Assembly: GCA_035652435.1 (NCBI GenBank) | Contig: DASRDU010000061.1 | Location: 44,458-108,457 of the forward strand | Length of the DNA stretch: 64,000 nt | Direction of reading: 5' to 3' | From: DASRDU01 sp035652435 | GTDB lineage: Bacteria > Acidobacteriota > Blastocatellia > RBC074 | In this document: positions 26,507 through 34,088 of the stretch, one piece after another | Layout: each line of letters starts with the position of its first letter | Position numbering within the stretch: the stretch's first letter is position 1 | The notes under the pieces: generated by a model | The model's input: the letters and a program-made list of their open reading frames with translations, nothing else | Told to the model about the DNA's origin: nothing | The model's database searches: none | Made by a program: the position numbers and the translations under genes

Positions 26507-29233
26507 TTACCCCTGGGCAATCAACTGCCGCAGTACGTAAGGCAGAATGCCGCCGTGCTGGTAGTAATCAACTTCAATCGGCGTATCAATCCGCAGCGTC
26601 ACCAGAACCTCTTCCGTCTTTCCGTTCGCGCGGTGGATGACCAGCGTGACATCCATCCGGGGCCTGAGGCCGCCGTCGAGCCCGGTGATGTCATACGCTT
26701 CGGTGCCGTCGAACCCGAGCGTCTCCGCGTTCATGCCTTCCCTGAACTGGAGCGGCAGCACGCCCATGCCGACGAGGTTGCTGCGGTGAATGCGCTCGAA
26801 GCTCTGCGCCACGACGGCCTTCACGCCGAGCAGCCTTGTGCCCTTCGCCGCCCAGTCGCGTGAACTCCCGGTGCCGTATTCCTGGCCGGCGATGATGACG
26901 AGCGGCGTGCCACTCTCCTGATACCTCATTGCCGCGTCGTAAATCGGCATCTGTTCGCCCCCGGGCTGATACCTGGTCACGCCGCCTTCGATGCCGGGGA
27001 CCATCAGGTTTTTGATGCGCACGTTGGCAAACGTCCCGCGCGTCATCACGCGGTCGTTACCCCGGCGCGAACCATAGGAATTGAAATCAACCGGCCTGAC
27101 GCCCTTCTCCTGAAGGTACAGTCCGGCGGGCGATGAAGCCTTGATCGAACCGGCGGGGCTGATGTGATCGGTCGTGACCGAATCGCCGAAGATCGCCAGC
27201 GCGCGCGCCTGGATGATGTCACCTGCCACCCCGGCCCGCAGATCGAAATCCTCGAAGAAGGGCGGCTGCTGGATGTAGGTTGATTCCTCGTCCCACTCGT
27301 AGACATCGCCCGTACCGCCCGGGATTTCATTCCACAGCGGATTTTCCGCGGTGAAATCGCTGTAGAGCGTGCGATATGTCTCGGCATCCATCGCCGCGCC
27401 TATCACCGCCCTGACTTCATCCATGCTCGGCCAGATGTCCTTCAGGTAAACATCCTGCCCGTCCTTGCCCGCGCCGATTGGCTCCCTGCCGAAGTCAATG
27501 TCCACGCGACCGGCGAGCGCGAAGGCGACGACGAGCGGCGGGCTCATCAGGAAGTTGGCCTTGATGCTCTGATGCACGCGGGCCTCGAAGTTGCGGTTGC
27601 CCGACAGGACGCTCGCCGCGACGATGTCGTTCTTCACTACAGCCTCTTCGATGCCGGCGTCGAGCGGGCCCGAGTTGCCGATGCAGGTCGTGCAGCCGTA
27701 CCCGACCGTATTGAAGCCGATCTCGTCGAGATAAGTCTGAAGCCCGGTCTTGTTGAGGTATTCGGTCACCACGCGCGAACCGGGGCCGAGCGAAGTCTTG
27801 ACCGACGGCTTCGGCCTCAACCCATGCTCGACGGCCTTCTTCGCCACAAGACCCGCCGCCAGCATAACGCCCGGGTTTGAAGTGTTGGTGCAGGACGTGA
27901 TCGCCGCAATCAGCACTTCGCCGTGCCCGAGTTCGACGGCCAGCGATGCGGCTGTTCCGCCTTCGCCGCGCACGGTGGTCGTGGCCGCGACTTTCTTCGA
28001 CAACTCTTCGGCGGATTTGTTATACCCGTTTTCATTGAGCGGTCGGCCCAGCAGTTCGGTGAATCTGCTCTTCAGGTTCGAGAGTTCAATGCGATCCTGC
28101 GGGCGCTTCGGCCCGGCGACGCTCGGCACCACGTCGGCCAGGTTGAGTTCGACGACCTGGCTGTATTCGATCTCACCTTTGCGCGGCATGCCGAACAGCC
28201 CCTGGGCGGTGAAGTAATTGCGGAACGCCTCAACCTGCTCGTCGCTGCGCCCGGTGGCTTTAAGGTAAGCGCAGGTCTCTTCGTCAATCGGAAAGAAGCC
28301 CATAGTGGCGCCGTATTCCGGGGCCATATTTGCAATCGTCGCGCGATCAACGACCGAGAGCGAGGCGGCGCCGTCGCCGAAGTATTCGACGAACTTGCCG
28401 ACGACTTTTGCCCTGCGCAGCATCTCGGTGCAGGTCAGCACGAGGTCTGTGGCGGTCACCCCCTCACGCAGCGATCCGGTCAGGTGGAAGCCGACGACAT
28501 CGGGCGTCAGGAAGTAGACCGGCTGGCCGAGCATCCCGGCCTCGGCCTCAATGCCGCCGACGCCCCAGCCGACAATGCCCAGGCCGTTGATCATCGTCGT
28601 GTGTGAATCCGTGCCGACGAGCGTGTCCGGGTAATAAATCCCGTCTTTTTCGAGTACGCCTTTCGCCAGATATTCCAGATTAACCTGATGCACGATGCCG
28701 ATGCCGGGCGGGACGACTTTGAAGGTGTCGAAGGCCTGCATCCCCCATTTCAGGAACTGATAGCGCTGGCTGTTGCGTTTGAATTCGACCTCCATATTCA
28801 GGCGCAGCGCGTCGCTCGTGCCCGAATAATCAACCTGTACCGAGTGGTCAACGACCAGATCAACGGGAACGAGTGGTTCGATGAGTTTCGGGTTTTTGCC
28901 GAGAGCGGCGACGGTCGAGCGCATGGCGGCGAGGTCAACGAGCAGGGGGACGCCCGTGAAATCCTGAAGCACGATGCGCGCGACGACGAACGGGATCTCT
29001 TCGGCGCGCTCGGCCCTGGGGCGCCAGTTGGCGAGCGTTCTGACGTCCTCTTCGCGGATCTTTTTGCCGTCGTAATTCCGCAGCACGGATTCGAGGACGA
29101 TGCGGATGCTCACGGGCAGCTTTGAAATCGGCCCGACGCCCGCTTTTTCCAGTTGTGGGAGTGAATAGAATTTCGCCGCGCGCCGCGCGCCAGCCGTGAA
29201 GGATTGCAGCGTATCGAAGAGATCGTGTGGCAT
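26507..29233 (-). CDS. acnA: Aconitate hydratase A
   Basis: 908 residues, the standard length of bacterial AcnA/IRP-type aconitases. The three cluster cysteines are in ITSCTNTSNPGVMLA and YGCTTCIGNSGPLD. Substrate-binding arginines lie in QEYGTGSSRDWAAKG and elsewhere. The enzyme interconverts citrate and isocitrate in the TCA cycle with a 4Fe-4S cluster. A sigma-70-like promoter lies about 100 bases upstream, and a strong terminator follows. It is a single-gene unit. Confidence 0.96.
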   Translation of the reverse strand: MPHDLFDTLQSFTAGARRAAKFYSLPQLEKAGVGPISKLPVSIRIVLESVLRNYDGKKIREEDVRTLANWRPRAERAEEIPFVVARIVLQDFTGVPLLVDLAAMRSTVAALGKNPKLIEPLVPVDLVVDHSVQVDYSGTSDALRLNMEVEFKRNSQRYQFLKWGMQAFDTFKVVPPGIGIVHQVNLEYLAKGVLEKDGIYYPDTLVGTDSHTTMINGLGIVGWGVGGIEAEAGMLGQPVYFLTPDVVGFHLTGSLREGVTATDLVLTCTEMLRRAKVVGKFVEYFGDGAASLSVVDRATIANMAPEYGATMGFFPIDEETCAYLKATGRSDEQVEAFRNYFTAQGLFGMPRKGEIEYSQVVELNLADVVPSVAGPKRPQDRIELSNLKSRFTELLGRPLNENGYNKSAEELSKKVAATTTVRGEGGTAASLAVELGHGEVLIAAITSCTNTSNPGVMLAAGLVAKKAVEHGLRPKPSVKTSLGPGSRVVTEYLNKTGLQTYLDEIGFNTVGYGCTTCIGNSGPLDAGIEEAVVKNDIVAASVLSGNRNFEARVHQSIKANFLMSPPLVVAFALAGRVDIDFGREPIGAGKDGQDVYLKDIWPSMDEVRAVIGAAMDAETYRTLYSDFTAENPLWNEIPGGTGDVYEWDEESTYIQQPPFFEDFDLRAGVAGDIIQARALAIFGDSVTTDHISPAGSIKASSPAGLYLQEKGVRPVDFNSYGSRRGNDRVMTRGTFANVRIKNLMVPGIEGGVTRYQPGGEQMPIYDAAMRYQESGTPLVIIAGQEYGTGSSRDWAAKGTRLLGVKAVVAQSFERIHRSNLVGMGVLPLQFREGMNAETLGFDGTEAYDITGLDGGLRPRMDVTLVIHRANGKTEEVLVTLRIDTPIEVDYYQHGGILPYVLRQLIAQG

Positions 29234-29334
29234 GTTTTTCCAATTGTTCGGGAAGAGCGCGGCAGCCCCTGGGGACAGAAGCGCGCCGCGAAGGTTATTT
29301 GAAACGGTGTGCGACCGGGGTGAAGTAAGACAAA

Positions 29335-29363
29335 AGTTTAAGAATCCGCTCAGTGAAGGTCAA
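29335..29363 (-). promoter_or_regulatory. Candidate sigma-70 promoter of acnA
   Basis: Read on the minus strand: TTGACC, a 17-base spacer, then TAAACT. That is 5 of 6 and 4 of 6 matches to consensus with ideal spacing, and it implies a leader of roughly 95 bases before the acnA start. Confidence 0.5.
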
Positions 29364-29485
29364 GCCGGGCGGCCGAAACCTGACTAAAATCAATGCTGAT
29401 CAGCGAGCGAAGGATTTGAAGTCGTTACAGGCTGCTGGAGGAAGAGTGAGCCGGCAATGTCAGAAGTGGCACGGCTGAAAAAGGA

Positions 29486-29518
29486 AACGCGCCGGTCGTT
29501 GCAGCAGACAGGCGCGTT
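29486..29518 (-). terminator. Terminator of small hypothetical gene
   Basis: An 8-bp GC-rich stem (AACGCGCC with GGCGCGTT) has a 17-base loop. On the minus strand it is followed by TTCCTTTTTC, giving a classic T-rich tail 25 bases after the stop of the gene at 29543-29809. Confidence 0.65.
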
Positions 29519-29542
29519 CTGAGTCAGGTGTATGGCCTTTGA

Positions 29543-29809
29543 TTATGCGGCTTCCTTGCGCGGTGAGACATAGACCTGATACTGCCAGTGCAGATCAGGC
29601 CTCTCCACCGGGCGATCCGGCTCCCACTTTCCGTTGGAGACCATATCTATCGCCTCGCGGAACGTGAGTTCGGTCTCAGGTTCGACTTTCAATTCAGCGC
29701 AGGCGGCCAGATGACGCTTGATAATCTGATCAACCTTTGCCCGCTTGCCGGGCGACAGTTTCTTGTAGCGGTTAAGCTGCAATTCATCCTTGATTTTGAT
29801 AACCATCAT
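29543..29809 (-). CDS. Small hypothetical protein
   Basis: 88 residues, basic in the middle (YKKLSPGKRAKVDQIIKRHL) and acidic after that. No membrane segment or known family was recognised. The start may be the second ATG (29806), which has better spacing to the GAGAGG upstream. It has its own terminator and is divergent from the gene at 30196, which supports it being real. It could be a small regulatory or nucleic-acid-binding protein, but nothing in the sequence proves that. Confidence 0.55.
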   Translation of the reverse strand: MMVIKIKDELQLNRYKKLSPGKRAKVDQIIKRHLAACAELKVEPETELTFREAIDMVSNGKWEPDRPVERPDLHWQYQVYVSPRKEAA

Positions 29810-30195
29810 GACACCTCTCTCTTGAATCTCTCCCGCTGCTTATCCCCCATCTCAGGAATCAGACCAGATTCCTTCTCATCGTCTTCATTTTCTCTGAGGG
29901 AATTTAAGCTGGAATGACATCAGCAGATTTAGTTCGCGGCCTTTGATGTCCCCACGCCTGATAATGTTGCCCTCCCCCAGGGTCTGAAGAAACACTCTTT
30001 GCAAATTGAATGCACCAGACTGCCGCCATTTATTCCCCGCCCGACCGGGAGCATGGATTTTGCCGGCAGGGTGTTTCCCGGACTTCAGACAGAAGGCCGG
30101 ATTAACAACCACGGAGCAGATTCTCATTTATCAGGCATAGCCATTGCTTCTCCCAAGCCGCCCCCGGACAGCGTGGCGATTACAGGAGGCGAGAG
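29810..30195. other. Divergent intergenic region
   Basis: 386 bases between two divergent genes. It must hold promoters in both directions. A strong ribosome binding site (CAGGAGGCGAGAG) ends it before the gene at 30196. I see no good -10/-35 pair, no hairpin of note and no credible ORF; an 80-codon minus frame at 29885-30127 has no coding features. Confidence 0.5.
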
Positions 30196-30984
30196 ATGAG
30201 AAGATCAGGGCCAAAGGTTCATCCGGCACGGGCAATCCTTATTGCGTTGTTAATACTCATCGGTTCCGGGACGTCCGCGCCGCGAGCCGGGGCGCAGATG
30301 AAAGCCGCGGCTGGAGACCGGCAGGTTTTCATTGTCCATCCTTCCATCACCGGGATGACTGCCGACGGCGTGATCGCCCGAATGACGGAACACAACCGCC
30401 TGCGCGAAGCGCGCCTGCGGCAGTATGCCGGGCCGCGCACTTATCAGATCCGCAGCGAGAAAGGCAAAGTCCTCGCGGAAGCGCGCGTGTTATTGCAGTA
30501 TCAGGCCCCCAGCCACAAGGAATTCAAAACCATCTCGGAAACCGGCTCAGGCCTCATCCGCAACCGCGTTTTTAAGCCGCTGATGGAGAGCGAAGTCGCG
30601 ACGGCCGCAGGCCGCAACCGGCACGACAGTTCGATCTCACCCGACAATTATAACTTCGAGCTGCTCGGCGAAGAGGACATTGACGGCCACCACTGCTTCG
30701 CCGTGCAGGCCAGCCCGAAGCGCAACGACAAATACCTGTTCCGGGCGAAAATCTGGATTCACGCGACGGATTACGCCGTCGTCAGAATCGCCGGGCAGCC
30801 CGCGCAGAATCCGTCAATGTGGATCAAACGCGTTGATTTCGTGCGCCGCTATCAGAAGGTCGGGGATTTCTGGCTCCCGCTCAGGGACGAATCGGTTTCG
30901 CAGGTCCGCATGTTCGGCAAAAACACTCTGACCATTGATTATGACCGCTACGAAATTGGTCAGGCGGCCGGCGCGGGCCGATAA
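30196..30984 (+). CDS. Exported LolA-like lipoprotein-sorting family protein
   Basis: 262 residues with a signal peptide (ARAILIALLILIGSGTSAPRAGAQ). The following domain has the pattern of the outer-membrane lipoprotein-sorting (LolA/RseB-like) half-barrel: YQIRSEKGKVLAEARVLLQY, NYNFELLGEEDIDGHHCFAV, RAKIWIHATDYAVVRIAG and FWLPLRDESVSQVRMFGKN. Free-standing versions bind lipids or hydrophobic ligands in the periplasm. It may not be true LolA since no lolB or fstK-type context is seen. The ribosome binding site AGGAGG is strong. Confidence 0.7.
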   Translation: MRRSGPKVHPARAILIALLILIGSGTSAPRAGAQMKAAAGDRQVFIVHPSITGMTADGVIARMTEHNRLREARLRQYAGPRTYQIRSEKGKVLAEARVLLQYQAPSHKEFKTISETGSGLIRNRVFKPLMESEVATAAGRNRHDSSISPDNYNFELLGEEDIDGHHCFAVQASPKRNDKYLFRAKIWIHATDYAVVRIAGQPAQNPSMWIKRVDFVRRYQKVGDFWLPLRDESVSQVRMFGKNTLTIDYDRYEIGQAAGAGR

Positions 30985-31093
30985 CCAGCCCTGACCTGCC
31001 GCGCCGGTTCCCTTCATAATTAAAGCCATCACCAGCAGACCTGATTCCAGACACTTCCTGAATGCGGCTAATGCAGCGCTGTATTATGCCGAC

Positions 31094-31116
31094 AGGCAAA
31101 ATACGGTTTGCCTTTT
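31094..31116 (+). terminator. Intrinsic terminator of LolA-like gene
   Basis: A 7-bp stem (AGGCAAA with TTTGCCT) has a 6-base loop and runs into TTTT. It lies about 110 bases after the stop codon at 30984. Confidence 0.65.
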
Positions 31117-31150
31117 CCCGTTCAATTTGCTTTTGTAGACGTTGAGCGCG

Positions 31151-31371
31151 CCGGTCTGTGGTTGCGGGCTGATGGTCAGCCCTAGCTCATGGCAGAACGG
31201 GTCGAAAGAGTCCACATAAATCGGGGCTGGTGGGAGCAGATTCGTCTGCGTTCCGACCACAGGCCCCGGTGAGCATGGCCGTTCTTAGGTGTAAGCCCTG
31301 CCGGCAAACTATCTTCAGCCGAGACCCGCGATAACCAAGGCGGGCAGCAGGCGAGTGTGGGGTCAAAGACC
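31151..31371 (+). ncRNA. Candidate structured noncoding RNA
   Basis: Several helices can be drawn by eye. They are: 31166-31172 with 31176-31182 (7 bp, TGG loop); 31194-31200 with 31279-31285 (7 bp, closing an inner domain); an extended hairpin 31222-31268 with a TTCG loop at 31241-31244 and about 18 pairs broken by single bulges; 31325-31329 with 31340-31344; and 31361-31364 with 31368-31371. An alternative 10-bp helix pairs 31153-31162 with 31256-31265. Two pairs are G-U wobbles only if the plus strand is transcribed. No protein-coding signal is present. It may be an orphan RNA, for instance of the HEARO/omega-RNA class, or a riboregulator, but this is unproven. Confidence 0.35.
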
Positions 31372-31529
31372 AGGTCAGCGGCGCGCTCGTCACAGCTCAT
31401 CCCAGCTTCGCCCGCTTTCAACCGCCTGACCGGAGTGACACCCGGCGCATTTCGCGCTAATCTTGCCGCCGAAAAATCGGGCCGGGTAATCTTCAGGCCG
31501 CAAGTTTGATCAGGCGATTGAAGGAAACG

Positions 31530-32318
31530 ATGAAATACACGGACAAGACCGTCATCATTACCGGCGGGGCCAAAGGCATCGGCGAAGGCTGCGTGCGTGT
31601 TTTTGCCGTGGCGGGCGCGAACGTGGTGCTGGCTGATTGCGATGAACCAAATGGCCGCCGCGTCGCCGCTGAAGCCGGACAGGCCGGGCCGGGCAAGGCC
31701 GTTTTTATCAACTGCGACGTCACGAAAACCGACGACATCAGGCGGTTGATTGATGAAACGATAGTGCGCTTTGGCCGCCTTGACTGTCTGATCAACAACG
31801 CCGGCCGGCACCCACCGCACCTGCCGATTGACGAGTTTTCAGCCGAGGATTTTCGCGGCCTGCTGGAAGTGAATCTGGTCAGCGTCTTCACCGCCTGCAA
31901 ATTCGCCCTGCCGCACCTGCGCCGGACCGAAGGCAACATCATCAACCTCGCGAGCCTCGTGGCCACGACGGGCCAGCATCACGCGACGACTTATGTGGCG
32001 ACGAAGGGCGCGGTGCTGGCGCTCACCAAGGCGCTGGCGATTGACGAAGCGATTCACAACGTGCGCGTCAATTCGGTTTCGCCCGGCAACATATACACGC
32101 CGCTCTGGCAGGAGGCGATTGACGCCGCCCCCGACCCCGCGCAGTTCCGCGCCGACGGCGAAGCCGCACAGCTGATGGGCCGCATGGGCACGCCGGAAGA
32201 GGCCGGGAAATTATGTTTGTTCATCGCCGCGGAAGCGACTTTTCAGACCGGCGTTGATTTCATCCTCTCGGGCGGCGCGGAACTCGGTTACGGCAGGAAG
32301 AGTAGAAAGGAAAGTTGA
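31530..32318 (+). CDS. Short-chain dehydrogenase/reductase
   Basis: 262 residues from the ATG at 31530, which follows GAAGGAAAC; the frame extends slightly further upstream without conservation. TVIITGGAKGIGEGCVRVF is the NAD(P)-binding glycine motif. CLINNAGRHPP, the catalytic serine region (IINLASLVATTGQ) and the Y-x3-K pair (TYVATKGAV) are all present. An aspartate after strand 2 (VLADCDEP) suggests preference for NAD. The substrate is unknown. The following gene starts 1 base after its stop, so the two are co-translated. Confidence 0.9.
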   Translation: MKYTDKTVIITGGAKGIGEGCVRVFAVAGANVVLADCDEPNGRRVAAEAGQAGPGKAVFINCDVTKTDDIRRLIDETIVRFGRLDCLINNAGRHPPHLPIDEFSAEDFRGLLEVNLVSVFTACKFALPHLRRTEGNIINLASLVATTGQHHATTYVATKGAVLALTKALAIDEAIHNVRVNSVSPGNIYTPLWQEAIDAAPDPAQFRADGEAAQLMGRMGTPEEAGKLCLFIAAEATFQTGVDFILSGGAELGYGRKSRKES

Positions 32319-32319
32319 A

Positions 32320-32847
32320 ATGACCAACGACGTGGCAGCCGCATTCATCGCCGAATCACGCCAGTACGTCAGCACGGACAACCTGCGCAAGATCGAACGC
32401 TGCGTGGAGATGCTGAGCGACGAACAAATCTGGTGGCGCCCGAACGAGGAATCGAACAGCGTCGGCAACCTGCTGCTCCACCTCGCCGGCAACGCGCGCC
32501 AGTGGATCATCAGCGGCATCGGCGGCGAGCCCGACCGCCGCGTCCGCCAGCAGGAGTTCGACGAGCGCTCGCAGGTCCCGCGCGCGGAGCTGATGGCGCG
32601 CCTGAAGCAGACGCTCGCCGAAGCCGACGCCGTGCTGGCCGGGCTCGACGCCGAGACGCTGCTTGAGCAGAGGACGATTCAGGGCCACGAGCGGCGCGTG
32701 CTGGACGCGATCTATCACGTCGTCACGCACCTCTCGATGCACACGGGCCAGATCATTCTGGTGACGAAAATGCTGACCGGCAAAGACGCCCGGCTGACCG
32801 GGCATTTCTGGCATCACGAGACGCCGCCTGCGGGTAATACACCATAG
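32320..32847 (+). CDS. DinB/DUF1572-like four-helix protein
   Basis: 175 residues from the ATG at 32320 with a GAAAGGAAA site. The conserved histidines of the DinB metal site are visible: LLLHLAGNARQWI and YHVVTHLSMHTGQI. WWRPNEESNSVGNLLLHL is the family signature. These proteins form four-helix bundles binding a divalent metal. Some are thiol transferases (bacillithiol or mycothiol S-transferases) and others are of unknown role. Translation appears coupled to the SDR just upstream. Confidence 0.8.
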   Translation: MTNDVAAAFIAESRQYVSTDNLRKIERCVEMLSDEQIWWRPNEESNSVGNLLLHLAGNARQWIISGIGGEPDRRVRQQEFDERSQVPRAELMARLKQTLAEADAVLAGLDAETLLEQRTIQGHERRVLDAIYHVVTHLSMHTGQIILVTKMLTGKDARLTGHFWHHETPPAGNTP

Positions 32848-33146
32848 CCGGTCAATACATTCCCCCTGAATCCGAACACTGAGGCGTAAGGGGATGAAAG
32901 GCAAAAGGCCATCCCTGTTGTGCTGACTACCTGTCTCCTGACAGCAGCCGTATCTGTTCTGTGTATCACGCCTCGGCTGCCGGCCACGGCTCCTCATGCC
33001 GTCACCCCGGATATTCTGCCAGATGCCCTTCTCCAAGGGTGCCTGCGCCAGAATGGGCAGTTAATGGCGCGAGTCTCATCCACTATCGCGGCGCAGGACT
33101 TTCGCGCGCTTTACTAATCCCGCCCGAGAAATTACGATTACGTTTT
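32848..33146. other. Gap upstream of recO
   Basis: 299 bases with no convincing gene. A 65-codon GTG-started frame (32920-33117) has a hydrophobic N-terminus but no ribosome binding site or recognisable similarity, so it is not annotated. No terminator hairpin was found after the DinB-like gene. Confidence 0.4.
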
Positions 33147-33938
33147 ATGCCGCTGCACGAAACGGAAGCCTTTGTGCTCCGAAGCTACACGCTCAAAGAA
33201 GCTGACAAGATCTGCGTCTTCCTGACCCGTGACGCGGGGAAGTTGCGCGGCGTGGCGCACGGGGCGCGGAAGCTCCGGAGCCGTTTCGGGTCGAGCCTGG
33301 AGCCGTTCACTGAGGTCGCGCTGACTTACTTTCAGAAGGAGAACAGGGAGCTGGTTTCGCTCTCGAACTGCGAAATCATCCGCTCGAATTTCGATCTGGC
33401 TGCTCGCAGCGAGATGCTGGCGGCGACGGAATATCTGGCGGAACTGGTACTCGAATTCCTGCCCGATCACGAGCCGAATGAGAGGGTCTACCGGCTGATC
33501 GCGGCCACGCTCGAATCGTTCCGGCAGGCGCCGGCCGACATCACGCCGCAGAGCATTGACGCGCAGGTGCGGTATTTTGAAGTCTGGCTGCTCAGGCTGG
33601 CGGGGTTCTTCCCCGATCTGCGGCGGTGCGGGAGTTGCGACAAGGACCTCGCGCGCGAGGCTTCGGTCTGGCTGACGGCGGAAACCACGCCGCAATGTCT
33701 GGAATGCTCGCAGCGGCGCGGCGAAGAGTTGCGGCCCAACGTGCGGCAGATGATTCAGGTCATCCTCCAGAAGTCCCCGAAAGCTTTCTTCGCCTCGACT
33801 CACGACCATCGCGCGCTCGGACAGGTCAAAAACATCACGGCGCGCCAGATTCAGCGCGTGCTGGAACGCGAACTTAAATCTTACGAACTGCTCAATCGTT
33901 TGAAACCGGAAATAGAGATGTCAGAGATCAGAGACTGA
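33147..33938 (+). CDS. recO: DNA repair protein RecO
   Basis: 263 residues from the ATG at 33147; the frame is open for 62 codons upstream but those are not RecO-like. The N-terminal OB fold is clear (TEAFVLRSYTLKEADKICVF, KLRGVAHGARKLRSRFGSSL). The zinc site CGSCDKDL ... CLECSQ is the usual four-cysteine motif of RecO. The protein loads RecA with RecF and RecR during gap repair. A 25-bp-arm palindrome lies between this gene and ppdK. Confidence 0.9.
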   Translation: MPLHETEAFVLRSYTLKEADKICVFLTRDAGKLRGVAHGARKLRSRFGSSLEPFTEVALTYFQKENRELVSLSNCEIIRSNFDLAARSEMLAATEYLAELVLEFLPDHEPNERVYRLIAATLESFRQAPADITPQSIDAQVRYFEVWLLRLAGFFPDLRRCGSCDKDLAREASVWLTAETTPQCLECSQRRGEELRPNVRQMIQVILQKSPKAFFASTHDHRALGQVKNITARQIQRVLERELKSYELLNRLKPEIEMSEIRD

Positions 33939-33950
33939 GACATTGGTGCA

Positions 33951-34025
33951 GTACCGGGAGCGTGGGCGACCGGGTGCTTGTGGAAGCACTCTCCGGGTAT
34001 ACCCGGTCGCTCACGCTCCCGGTAC
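33951..34025. repeat. Long palindrome between recO and ppdK
   Basis: The two arms (33951-33975 and 34001-34025) are complementary over 25 bases with a single mismatch and enclose a 25-base loop. The start of the loop can form a second hairpin with the end of the left arm (GTGCTT with AAGCAC). The outer core is GTACCGGGAGCGTG. It may act as a terminator after recO, but its size and similarity to the element at 19171-19240 suggest a dispersed palindromic repeat family. Confidence 0.75.
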
Positions 34026-34088
34026 CTCGCCGCTGTTACTGCTCACCTCTGACCTCCGACCTCTGAACATAAGGAGAACACAAGCGTA

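Larger units (their letters stand above)
29234..29542. other. Gap upstream of acnA
   Basis: 309 bases without a gene. It contains the likely acnA promoter (29335-29363, minus) and the hairpin terminator of the small gene at 29543-29809 (29486-29518). Nothing else was seen. Confidence 0.6.
30985..31529. other. 545-base intergenic region with RNA-like structure
   Basis: This gap contains an intrinsic terminator (31094-31116) for the upstream gene and then a 220-base stretch with many self-complementary segments (31151-31371, listed separately). Frames through it have no coding features. The last 150 bases should contain the promoter of the SDR gene at 31530, but no clear hexamers were found. 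Confidence 0.6.

Noticed and set aside
29885..30127. 80-codon minus-strand frame in the divergent gap
   Set aside because: No ribosome binding site, no motif, composition unlike neighbouring proteins.
31182..31820. 212-codon minus-strand frame across the structured intergenic region and into the SDR gene
   Set aside because: It is antisense to a clear SDR gene over half its length, has no domain or ribosome binding site, and ends in the region with RNA-like helices.
31530..32318. SDR as part of a mobile element with the structured RNA
   Set aside because: SDR is intact, has its own ribosome binding site and is coupled to the DinB-like gene; no terminal repeats or transposase were seen.
32920..33117. 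65-codon plus-strand frame before recO with a hydrophobic N-terminus
   Set aside because: It has a GTG start without a ribosome binding site, and nothing recognisable in the protein. Not enough to call a gene.
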